Source: Tenebrio molitor
Taxonomy: Eukaryota > Arthropoda > Insecta > Coleoptera > Tenebrionidae
Direction: 5' to 3'
Length of the DNA stretch: 64,000 nucleotides
NCBI RefSeq assembly: GCF_963966145.1
Contig: NC_091048.1
Coordinates: 3,596,001 to 3,660,000, forward strand
Positions 1-10,341 of this stretch are shown here, piece by piece. Below the pieces are notes generated by a model, which was not told where the DNA came from, searched no databases, and saw nothing but the letters and a program-made list of their open reading frames with translations. The position numbers and the translations under genes are program-made. Each line of letters opens with the position of its first letter. The stretch's first letter is position 1.

Positions 1-398
1 TTACCCGCCTATGGAACGATTTTAATCTAACTACATGTAATAAAGAAACAAAACAAGGAGGTAACAAAAAACAAACGAAAGTAAAACATTTTTATTCATG
101 AAGCACAATTTCGGGAAAAAACATTACTGCAAAACATACTGATTGGTAAAAAACAATGAATGAAAAGTGGAATGCGAAGGGAATAAAAACATTTAGTTTT
201 TACGATTCCTGTTTAAAAAAATTTTCAGATTTATAAAATTGCATTCAACGTGAACGGCACGTCAAATTAAAGGGGGACAAATGGCAATTCAATTTTGCAA
301 ATTCCAAGAAACTTTATTAAGAAACATTTTTGTAATAATTGATGAGTAGGTACAATTACCAGTTAAATTAAATGCACTTTTTTTGGTTACACCCTCTA
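1..398. mobile_element. MITE, right part (Tc1/mariner-like ends), copy 1, cut by window edge
   Basis: This stretch matches the internal and right-hand part of the complete element at 62901-63373 in the same orientation. It shares the run of sequence after ACGATTTTAATCTAACTA and the terminal block ending in GGTTACACCC. The right end is followed by a TA at about 397. The left end lies outside the window. No coding sequence is seen. A non-autonomous element is inferred from its short size and terminal inverted repeats in the complete copy. Confidence 0.75.
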
Positions 399-788
399 TT
401 TAAATGGAGCAAATGACATTCCAGAGCACTCTTGACCTGAAATGTATTTGATCACACAATGTACCGGGTGACTTTAATGATTGAGACAAATTTTGTGGGT
501 TGGCACTCCCGAATAATTGGTACGCCTAGTCATTTGTCAAGGAGTTGTCTGTTGATTCGCTTTCAAGGTTACGATTCTGGAATTTTTGCAATTTAATAAA
601 TCGTGACGGTGACAGTTTGATTTATTTTGACTTTTGAACTGTCATATTAGAATTTTACAGCCAAGTGTACCAACAAAATAGTAAATGTGTTGCCAACCGA
701 ACAAAAATCATTAAAAGTTACTCGGTACTTCCTTAAAAATTTAAAGTGCTGAAATTTTGATAAAAAGTAAGAATATCCCTATATTATT
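399..788. other. Unassigned AT-rich stretch
   Basis: No open frame, repeat pair or RNA structure is recognised here. It is upstream of the first visible Khc exon and is most likely intron sequence of that gene. Confidence 0.4.
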
Positions 789-992
789 TATAGTTGACTC
801 AAGTTGCAAAAAACCACTTATCATTTGCAACAGCATATTTTCAATATTTTTGAACCAAATAAAGCCAGAAAATCATAGTTTGGATTGAATAATTTCCATA
901 TAAGTACAGTTTTAAAGTAATTTCAAATAACTAATGCCATAAAAGTGCTGTTGCAAAGGCAAAGTGGTTTTTTGCAACTTGAGTCAACTATA
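789..992. mobile_element. MITE with about 30-bp terminal inverted repeats, TA duplication (copy 1)
   Basis: The ends are TAGTTGACTCAAGTTGCAAA at 791 and its reverse complement finishing at 990, flanked by TA at 789-790 and 991-992. The 200-bp interior has no ORF. A second copy lies at 25704-25918. TA duplication and size point to a non-autonomous Tc1/mariner-type element. Confidence 0.88.
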
Positions 993-2624
993 GAAATGCG
1001 TTAACTCTGCCGTGTTATTTCATTTGAAGAATGATGTGCACTGTTATTTTATCCATCGTATTTCACGTAAACGGCAACAAATGTGATTTATTTGTAAATG
1101 CAGTTTATTCGTTTAAAATTGTACTCGGGAATCATTTTGCAGGACGTTGTAAAATACCGGAACAATATTATTTTTCGTTACAATCATAAACAATAAACCT
1201 CATGATTTGTAGTCGGTTTTGACGGTGATTTGTCGGTAACACAGTCGGTTAATGCGTCTGTTACATATCTGTCATTGTAAAAATTGAACTGGATAATGAC
1301 ACGTATTAGTGTCAAGTAATACCGCTCTCTGCACAGATTTATATCGTTCGAAAGATTTACGACGACTTGAAAGCGAATTTTTTTCGTAGAAAATTACCGA
1401 AAATTTATTTCACACTTTGTAAAGCTTGTGTCAAATGAGAAATTAATTTTTCTTTAAAATAAAAAAAGTGATTGTTGAGTTGCTTCAGGGTCAGATTTTG
1501 TGTGTCAGATGATTGATCCTATTTTTCCGTGTGTTCGTTTTGATTTCAGAATTAATCGAGGACTGTACAATTTTAGCATTTTACCAAATTGGTTTTGAAT
1601 TATGGGAATTAACACGGCCGGGCCTGGTACAGTTATTACGCAAAAATTCGCTTATTACTTAAGCCACACCCTGCACCCTCCAGTTATTTTATTGTCACGA
1701 CTGTAATTACCGTTTTTACATTGGCCGAGTCGACATTTGGTACAGATGAAATTATTTTTATTATTCTTCAGTTCATTTTGTACGACAAAATCCGTCGATT
1801 TTATTCCAAGTTTGGTGGGGTATTCGCACGTCGTTTTCACGCTTTGCATTTTACGGAAGCACCGTCGCAATTGTTTTCCCGTGTTGATCACCTCCGATAA
1901 CTAATCTGGTGACTCATTGCTTATTGTTTGAACGCACAGGGGCAATTTTACAAGCAAGAACACCGAACTATTTTCGGAAATAGTGTTAGTGATGCTCGAC
2001 TCGCCTCAGGAATCTCACCTTGCCATGTTGAGTTAATTATAAGTCCGGATAAATCAGGAAATAACTTTCGTTTTTACCGTGACCGTTTATTTTTGTTTGT
2101 ACACATCGGTACGGATTTATCTTGTGCCCTTTGGCATTCGGATCAATTAATAAAACTGATTTGGGATCTCAGAAGCTGTTTGGAGGCGATGAGTGTGCGT
2201 ATTTGACGCTGACGCCACAATTAAAATTAACTCGGCGAATTATTTCAGACAATAAAAATAGGCTCATTCATGCCACCACCTGATTTTACGACGCAGGGAA
2301 ATTATGATGACTCAGTGGGGGCATGATAAACGTTGATAAAAACCTATCTTGCTTGCTCGTCTCGTGGAGAACCACCTTGCGGACTAGGTGCGAGATAAAA
2401 TCTGATTGCACAATATTCAGAATCGTCACAGTTGATCGACAAAGAGTCAAACGAACTGGGTCGTTCAGATCGTGAGTCATTTTTAAGGAAGCTGTCATTT
2501 ATGTAATGGGTGCAAGTATCGCATTCATTATGGATATTGCGTATCGTTACGAAAGTTGACCAATAAAAAATCAAAGATTGATTGCAGTTCTGTTTATATG
2601 TAATGTGTTTTTTTTTTTGTTTAG
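993..2624. other. Khc: Probable Khc intron sequence, no exon found
   Basis: Khc needs roughly 60 more N-terminal residues before the first visible exon. I searched this stretch for the conserved start of the motor domain (the VVCRFRPL region) and did not see it, so that exon lies left of the window. The region ends in a T-rich tract and an AG acceptor at 2623-2624. Short open frames here (for example 1928-2206 plus and 1655-1891 minus) lack codon bias and resemble nothing I recognise. Confidence 0.55.
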
Positions 2625-5600
2625 GGTAAAGTCTACTTATTCGACAAGGTGTTCAAGCCCAACGCCACACAAGAAAAGGTATACAATGAAGCCGCAAAGA
2701 GCATCGTTTCTGACGTCTTGGCCGGCTACAACGGCACAATATTCGCTTACGGTCAGACGTCCTCCGGGAAAACGCATACCATGGAAGGTGTCATAGGCGA
2801 CCCCCAGAAACAGGGTATCATCCCCCGCATAGTCAACGATATCTTCAATCACATATACGCCATGGAAGAAAATCTTGAATTCCACATCAAGGTGTCGTAT
2901 TTCGAAATTTACATGGACAAAATTAGAGATTTACTCGACGGTATGTTCGTCTGGGTCCGGATGAGGGCAGTGTCTGAATTGTCTTTGCGTTTGCAGTTTC
3001 GAAGGTGAACTTGAGCGTGCACGAAGACAAAAACAGAGTTCCTTACGTGAAGGGTGCCACGGAGAGATTTGTTTCAAGTCCCGAAGAGGTCTTCGAGTCG
3101 ATCGAAGAGGGCAAATCGAACAGACACATCGCCGTAACAAGTACGACGCCGCATCGTTACGATTGGCTTTGCTAATTTGTCATTTGTTTGTAGATATGAA
3201 CGAACACTCGTCCAGGTCGCATTCAGTATTTCTCATAAACGTTAAGCAGGAGAACCTAGAGAATCAAAAGAAATTGTCCGGGAAGCTGTACCTGGTGGAT
3301 CTGGCGGGTTCGGAGAAGGTGTCCAAGACGGGTGCCGAAGGTGGGTTCGGTCGCAAGAGGAGAGTGGAGGTGTCGCTGACGCGATTTGTTCGCAGGTACC
3401 GTATTGGACGAGGCGAAAAACATCAACAAGTCGTTGTCGGCCCTCGGCAACGTGATCAGCGCGCTGGCCGACGGCAACAAGACCCACATACCCTACCGCG
3501 ACTCCAAGCTGACTCGGATCTTGCAAGAATCGCTCGGTGGCAACGCGAGAACGACAATCGTCATCTGTTGTTCGCCGGCAAGCTTCAACGAATCCGAGAC
3601 CAAGTCGACTCTGGATTTCGGCAAAAGAGCAAAGACTGTGAAGAATGTCGTCTGTGTTAACGAGGAACTCACCGCCGAAGAGTGGAAGCGGCGGTACGAG
3701 AAGGAGAAGGAGAAGGTGGCGCGTCTCAAGGGCAAAGTCGAGAAGTTGGAGACCGAGCTGCAGCGCTGGCGCGCCGGCGAAACTGTCAAAGCCGAAGAAC
3801 AAGTCAATCTCAACGAGATCGCGGAGGCCGTCACTCCGGTTTCCGCCATGGAGGAGAGCACGGTGGAGAAGCCGCAAGGTCCGGTTCCGGCGACTCCGGC
3901 GCTGATGATCGGCTCGACCCTCGACATGGAGGAGAGGAGGAAGCTGGAGCTGGAACGGGAGAGACTGTACCAGCAGCTGGATGAGAAGGACGAGGAGATC
4001 AACGAGACGAGCCAGTACGTCGAGAAGCTCAAAGAGCAGATGCTGGAACAGGACGAGCTGATCGCGAGCACGCGCAGAGACTACGAGTCGCTCCAGTCGG
4101 AGATGAACCGCATCCAGCAGGAGAACGAGAGCGCGAAAGAGGAGGTGAAGGAGGTGCTGCAAGCGCTCGAAGAGCTGGCGGTGAACTACGACCAAAAGTC
4201 TCAAGAGGTCGACGCCAAGAACAAGGAGATGGAGTCGCTCTCGGAGGAGCTGATGCAGAAGCAGGCCAGCTTGAACAGCACCACCACGGAGCTGCAGCAG
4301 CTGCGCGACATGAGCAGCCACCAGAAGAAGAGAATCGCCGAGATGCTGAGCAACCTGCTGAAGGAGCTGGGCGAGATCGGGTCGACTCTGGGCAGCGACG
4401 GCTCCGAGATCAAGATATCGAACGACGCCGCCAAACTGGAGGAAGAGTTCACGGTGGCGCGCCTCTACATCTCCAGGATGAAGAGCGAAGTGACCAACCT
4501 GACGCAGCGACTCCACGAAATCGAGAACAAGGAGCAGGACAGCAACAGGAAGGTGACCGAGTACGAGAAGGAGTTGGGCGAGTGCCGACTGCTCATCTCC
4601 CAGCACGAGGCCAGGATGAAGAGTTTGCAGGAGTCGATGCGCGAGGCCGAGAACAAGAAGCGCATGCTGGAGGAGAGCGTGGACGCGCTGAGGGAGGAGT
4701 GCGCCAAGCTGAAGGCCGCGGAACAGGTGAGAATCGACCGGGGACGGTTCGGCGTTTTAGTAACGTCGGTTTCGCAGGTGTCCAGCGCCAGCGAGAGCGA
4801 AAAGAAGGAAGCGAACGAGTTGAGGCTGGCTCTCGAACAACAAATGGACCAATTGCGAGTCGCCCATCAAAAACAGGTGGCCGCGTTGAGAGACGAAATC
4901 GCCGAGAAGCAACAACTGATCAACGACATCAAAGAGTGAGTGTGATGGGTTTCGACTGTGCGAAGTTGTTGAGTGATGTTTGTTTTGTTTTTCAGTTCAA
5001 ACCAGAAAGTAACGCTCGCCCAGCAGCAGTTGCAGTCTGAATACGAGAAACTGAAGCTGGAAGAATCCGAAAAGTCGCAGAAACTACAGGAGCTCATGTC
5101 AGTAGACGTTTTAACTTGTAAACGCTCATTCCCATGTTCCGACAACAGATCCAACTACAAACCAGAACCACCCGGTCCTTCCCACCTGAAACGGCCCAAG
5201 TCACCGTCTTGGGAACAGTTCATGCCTTACAAAAATGAAATCAAAAATAATTCAGTGCCTAAAAGCAATCCGAAATTTGCTAAAGATGCTATCAACAGCT
5301 TGACGAAACTATCAAAAAACAACAGTCAGTGTTCGATGTCGATCTTTCACATTCACACGTTCCATTTGCATTTGTTCATATCGTTGACTCTACTGCTCGT
5401 CACGCACAGGTGTCCTCAGTACCTGGTCGTCTTGTAAGCGCTAGACGGATATTTTATTTTTAATCGACGGAAATCTAGTCTCGATAACGTGATTTTTTAT
5501 TTTGAAATGATTTGTTGTGATATTAACGCATTTAAGTCCATTCCTTAAAACAAATTTTACACATCTTTCCTGTGATTTTTTCGACCAAGTATTTTTTTAG

Positions 5601-8600
5601 GAATTTTTTAATTTTATTTTGGCATAGTCACATCACGCCACTGTTTGGTTGAGTTTTATTTTACAAATTCACGTGTAACAATTACATGACAAACACCGCC
5701 AGCCAGTGGCCAAGTGTTCCTGTTTGACAAACGGCACAGTATTACATTATTTATGTAAGTTTTTGTTTTCTGCAAGGCCATTTAACGAAAAAGTTTAAAA
5801 TGTTTCCGAGAAGTCGCAAAAGAATAAGGATAAAGAGAGAAAAAGTAAAACCGAGACGCATAAGTAAAATGTTTCGCCGGAATTGAACCCAAACTCGTGT
5901 CTCGTTTTGACCGAGAGCTCGGAAATGAAACGGTTATTTCAAATGGCACACGCGTTTTAAAAATGTATCGCAATTTGTAAATATCTGAATCACGACTTGC
6001 TGTATTATAACTGGCCTGTTCAATTCATTAAAATGGCATTATGAAAATGTTTCCGAGAAAGAGCCAATTTCCGCCAATGAGGGCGCCACAAAACGGGCGC
6101 CTAAATAATAATCAATACGTATATTATAATTCAGAATAAATGGCATCGCGGTAGGCGTTGGAAATTCAAATTTACGTTGGCAGCAAGACCCTTGCTAATA
6201 ATACCCTAGTTTCAATGCTGTTGGTAACCTTCGCTTTTAATTTGGCCTTGATATTATCAATGGAATCGTTTTGTGTTCATTTTCTTGTTATAATATTTGG
6301 AATTTCCTTCTTTCATTTATGAAAAGTGTATTATTTTTCTGGGGGTATCTCTGCTGTCGGCGAAAACCATGTCAAAATTATGTAACGCATTACCTCAGAA
6401 TAAAGTAATGACGGTTTTACATGTTTGCAAAATTTTTTGACTTATGTAATAAAGCTCGCTTTAGAGAATCAACACCTACCGCGATGCCACTTATTCTGAA
6501 TTATACTACCGAGTGACTATAAATGATTGAAAATTATTTTGTTATGTTGGTAACACATTTGAAATCTCTAGTTGGCAACATCGTTGGCATGACACACGTA
6601 ATTTTTAAAATTGAAACAAACGTCAAAAAAATTTAAATCGACAATGTACTTCGTGACTCAACCTAACCTAAATAGAAATGATTGACAGATGATGCACGAG
6701 AAGACTTGCATTACCAACTGCATCAGTGTTGCCAATCCACTATTTTCTTTCAGTCATTTATAGTCACTCGGTATAAAATAACAATAACAACACTAAACAC
6801 CAGAACAACGAACAATAAGCAAAAATGCACTAATTTAATTTCAAAGCAGCCCAAAAAAGGAGTTTTTTTGTTCGACACTGTCAGAATTTGAGAATTTTCT
6901 CCTGTGTGAACGGATTTTGATAAATTTGACAACTTGTCAAAACGAAACGTCAAGCTAATTTTAAAGATTTTCAGCGATTTGGAGCCTTTGGGGGGCTCGT
7001 CGAACAAAAAACCGTTGTATTCAACTCGTTCTTGTGTAATTTGGGCTTTTTTGGCACTCGTGGACCTCGTGGACCTCGTTTCACTCGAATTTTAAACTGG
7101 CCCACTCATGCCAAAAAAAGCCCAAATTACACACGAACTCGTTAAATAAACTACTATTTTTGACTTCAAATTCAAAATGTCATTTGAAAAAGAAAATTTT
7201 TCGGTGACAAAAACTTAAGATGAAAAATATCCCCAAAAAGCGTCCCTACACTAGCGCCGTGCGGGGATCACTCTAACTAAACTTTTGAACGGGCCGGATA
7301 TAATACAGCACGTCGTGATGCGAATTTTGGGTAATTCAGACGTTTTGATCGGTTTTTGAAAATGGTAAAATTGTAATTGATCTGTCATTGTTTGGAATAT
7401 AGAAATATACACGGTGTACCATTTAAGTGATCTGATCATTTCAGCTTATGCAAGTGTTACTGAATAGTTTCCTTAAAGGAAAACGCATTTTAGTTCTACG
7501 AGTAGCCCAAATTTATTTATTTTTTGCTTTATTCATTGAATAAAGCGACAATGTTTGGAGTTTTTTCTGGTGCGGCAGGAGTATAATAAAAGGACACCGT
7601 CTTTGAAAAGTGTTGGCTTGAATTTAATAAACAAAGCATAATATTTGATTTGTCCTTTCTGTTTGCGATTTCTGAGGAAATTTATGATTTTGCGAAATAA
7701 ATTGCAATCGTTTTGACAATAGCTAGCTCAAACTTTTAACGTGAATGGTCTTGAATTTTGTCTGTTGAACCTGTAAAAATGTAAATAGTGAAAATAAGAT
7801 GTAGAGAACAAACAAACAATGTATAAAAGAAATGTTGCATATTTTAAAAGCAATTATTTTTAAATTCTTATCGGTGGTAGAGGATAATTTGACGAGCTCG
7901 TCTCGTACGAAGCAATGAAATTGTTGACTATTTTTAGTAGGCGCGTTCCGTTGAGTCGTTTTGCGAGTAAGCAACGCAATAAATAAATAAATAATTCGGT
8001 GTTACGAGTCAATAGTTGTGCGTAATATTTTTGGTTGACGTGAAAAATAAAACGAAACCTGACCAAACGTTCCGTGAGCGTGGTGTGGCCTGATGCTGAC
8101 CCTGGATATATTCTGCAGTACCACGAACGAGCGACGAGAACAAGCCAGGAAAGATCTGAGAGGCCTCGAAGACACCGTCGCCAAGGAGCTGCAGACTCTG
8201 CACAATCTCCGGAAACTGTTCGTCCAGGACCTGCAGGTAAGGCGGTCGCGTTCGAGGTGGTGTGGTGGTCGGTGACGAGGATCGCTTGCAGGCCCGCATG
8301 AAGAAGAACCTCTCCGCCGAGGACAACGAGGAGGACGGCGGCTCGCTGGCCCAGAAGCAGAAAATCTCGTTCCTCGAAAACAACCTGGACCAGCTGACGA
8401 AGGTGCACAAGCAGTTGGTCAGAGACAACGCGGACCTCCGCTGCGAACTGCCCAAGCTGGAGAAGCGGCTCAGGGCGACGATGGAGCGCGTGAAGGCGCT
8501 CGAGACGGCGCTGAAGGAGGCGAAAGAGGGCGCGATGCGCGATCGCAAAAGGTCGGTACCGAACGGACGGACGGTCGGAGGCGGTGTCGTGATGTCGCAA

Positions 8601-8910
8601 TGTCGCTCTCTTTTCCAGATACCAATTCGAAGTCGATCGGATCAAAGAGGCGGTCAGACAGAAGAATCTCGCAAGGCGCGGTCCCGCCGCCACCATCGCG
8701 AAACCTATTCGGTCTGGTCAGCTTCATGTACCCGTTAGTGGCGGCGGTGCTATCCGTACTGGAGCTAATATGGCGAATACGCCGAAGGCCATGGAGATGG
8801 CGAGGAAGCGAGAGTCGCTCATCATAAACGAGAAAGACGCATGTAGGTCACAACGAAACCAAGTGCTTTTCTTATAAACGACACGTTGTTTTCTTTTGTT
8901 TTTTCCAGAG
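2625..8910 (+). CDS. Khc: Kinesin-1 heavy chain, 5' end outside window
   Basis: Plus-end-directed microtubule motor that carries vesicles, mitochondria and mRNPs. Exons by splice sites and frame are 2625-2940, 2997-3140, 3194-3340, 3396-4726, 4778-4935, 4996-5097, 8119-8236, 8292-8551, 8619-8842 and 8909-8910, where the split codon gives a TAG stop. They encode about 933 residues, and some 60 N-terminal ones are missing to the left. The motor domain shows the P-loop GQTSSGKT, switch I NEHSSRSHS and switch II DLAGSEK. The neck AEEWKRRYEKEKEK and a long coiled coil follow. The C-terminal cargo and autoinhibition region contains KQKISFLENNLDQLTKVHK and the regulatory IAKPIRS motif. The sequence is nearly colinear with Drosophila Khc. 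The donor at 5098 (AT before GTCAGT) was chosen because only it keeps frame with the TNERREQARKDL exon. If the last intron is retained, the protein would instead run to a TAA at 8875-8877. Confidence 0.96.
5149..5444 (+). CDS. Khc: Candidate alternative 3'-terminal exons of Khc (tail-less isoform)
   Basis: Two exon-like blocks, 5149-5324 and 5410-5444, sit at the start of the long Khc intron. Splicing from the same donor used for the main isoform (5097) across a 51-nt intron keeps frame. It adds about 70 residues beginning ISNYKPEPPGPSHLKRPKSP, through YKNEIKNNSVPKS and INSLTKLSKNN. An 85-nt pyrimidine-rich intron (5325-5409) then leads to a short end with a TAG stop at 5442-5444. Without that last intron, the frame stops at 5435-5437. 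The added tail is basic, proline-rich and rich in Ser/Asn. It would replace the last coiled coil, the light-chain/cargo region and the IAK autoinhibitory motif. I do not recognise this tail in any family. Both short introns match the gene's usual size. It could also be a decayed exon or chance. Confidence 0.5.
5445..6124. other. Khc intron (or 3' UTR of the short isoform), no gene
   Basis: AT-rich noncoding sequence after the alternative stop. No strong AATAAA is seen close to the stop, the first clear one being inside the next repeat at about 6135. Otherwise I see nothing here. Confidence 0.4.
6125..6505. mobile_element. MITE with TATAATTCAGAATAA ends, TA duplication
   Basis: Inverted ends of about 36 bp run from TATAATTCAGAATAAATGGC through ATCGCGGTAGGCGTTG on the left, with the complement finishing at 6505. 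TA is at 6125-6126 and 6504-6505. There is no ORF inside. It lies in the long Khc intron. Confidence 0.85.
6507..6773. mobile_element. MITE with CCGAGTGACTATAAATGA ends, TA duplication
   Basis: Terminal inverted repeats CCGAGTGACTATAAATGATT at 6509 and its complement ending at 6771, flanked by TA at 6507-6508 and 6772-6773. It begins one base after the preceding element, so the two insertions abut. No coding potential is seen. Confidence 0.85.
6858..7170 (-). repeat. Dispersed double-hairpin repeat, copy 1 (reverse orientation)
   Basis: The reverse complement matches 44715-44970 and 50705-51000. It carries two consecutive inverted repeats. One is built from GTTCGTGTGTAAATTGGGCC-like arms around a short centre. 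The other is built from TTTTTGTTCGACGAG at one side and GTGTCGAACAAAAAAA at the other. There is no ORF. The copies differ by internal losses, which suggests an old non-autonomous mobile family. No class is assigned. Confidence 0.75.
7171..8118. other. Rest of the long Khc intron
   Basis: No repeat pair or coding block is recognised. The stretch ends with the acceptor TTCTGCAG before the TNERREQ exon at 8119. Confidence 0.5.
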
Positions 8911-10245
8911 ATACCTACATAACCGTCGGGCTAAGAGGTGCTCGTCGCTCCGGACACTTTTTAAAATTGAAGGGATACCAAAAATATTGCTGACACATCT
9001 ATTATCAACTACTCAGTAAGTTTGTTACGCACGAGTCCGGTGCGTAACAACGCTTACGACTATGTGCTTACTTGCTTAGTTATTATAGAATTAAGGTGCA
9101 CTTAACAAAGTTTAAGATAACGACAAAAAGTATATAACAATAAAAGTGTATTTGGCAAATTGTTTCTTAGGCCGGTTTTGGAGTACTTTTATTGATAGTG
9201 CAATGCCAAGAAATGATTTGTTTCTGTCTAAATTTCACAGTTTTCAAGCTATGTCGCTGCATCATTATAATCAGGTGGATGTTCTGACTCGATAATTTGT
9301 ACTTTTCAGGCTATGGCTTAATATGGTCGTTTAAAAAATGTGTCTTGTAACATAACGGTGGCATTATTTATATTTTTGTAGCGCAGCATTATTGTTTTTA
9401 GCCGATCTAATCGAGTAGTTGTAATTTATTCCTTTGTACTTTATTTTCGAGAATAGAATGGTTCTAAATAAACTCCTCGTCATTTTTCGTTGTTGCGGCG
9501 GTTGCCGACAGACGGCACTCCTAGAAGTTAAGTAGCACATTTTAGTTAGTAACTTTTAGTGAAATTGTAATTTTACACACTTGATTTTCCGACGGATTTG
9601 AAATTTGTATAGCCTGATGTATCTCCACATTCATTAAATTATTCTTAATATGAATCTGTATGATTAATTTTTCACTTTGTATAGATTTGTTTACGATAAT
9701 TATTAACGCTTGATGTAGTAAGTGGTTATCTTTATATATATTTTTTTAAATCAATTTTATTTTTGTGTTCTCTCAAATGGTGCAAATCTCAGAGGACCGA
9801 CTTGACCGGTGCAAGTCCGACCGGTCGCTCTGTGGCAATTTCCTTCCTGTGACGCGAAAATAGGGACTTTACGATTAATTTGTGATAAGTTATTAATTAC
9901 ATAGTAGCAATTTTTTCATTTGTTCTTCCTAAATAGTACTGATTTCATGTGATTTCTCCGATCATCCTGTTATGCTTAATTTTACGCAGACCCGAATTGT
10001 TGGTGCACAACTTGTATCTAGAAAAAATATATTTGTTGCATTTAATTGTCAGTTTTTGTCACTATTTATTTTTTTTGTAAATTGTTTTTGTTGATTGTAG
10101 ATAATTGTTTAACGAGATGCCTGACCTAATTTAAATATTCTTTGGTAAAGCAAATCTGTAGTAGTTGTGTAATGACATATTTGATAGTGGATGCTTGAGT
10201 CAATAATGCAATTTATTTATTTAAATGATGGAAATTATATTCTAA
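8911..10245 (+). other. Khc: Khc 3' untranslated region
   Basis: Noncoding AT-rich sequence after the Khc stop. Candidate poly(A) signals (AATAAA) occur near 9142, 9469 and 10242. The last is only about 100 bases from the stop codon of the converging Bap60 gene. The 3' ends of the two transcripts probably overlap or nearly touch. A small GC-rich patch at about 9790-9840 with repeated GACCGGT-like words is the only local oddity. Confidence 0.5.
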
Positions 10246-10341
10246 TAAACTAATACAAATTTATCCAGGCTGTTTTCTGACAAAAACCTGAAGCAGCAGC
10301 TCCACACCGATCTGTTCTCTTTCTCTTTCCGGCGCACCTTT

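Noticed and set aside
1655..2206. Two open frames of 78 and 92 codons as possible Khc 5' exons or separate genes
   Set aside because: Neither contains the kinesin N-terminal motifs, and I recognise no family. Composition is that of noncoding DNA.
3242..4606. 454-codon open frame on the minus strand opposite the Khc coiled coil
   Set aside because: It is the antisense shadow of the GC-rich, heptad-biased Khc exon. The plus strand matches kinesin throughout, and the minus frame is a leucine-rich artefact.
7860..8696. 278-codon minus-strand frame opposite Khc exons 8119-8551
   Set aside because: Antisense of conserved kinesin tail sequence; no homology or splice support.
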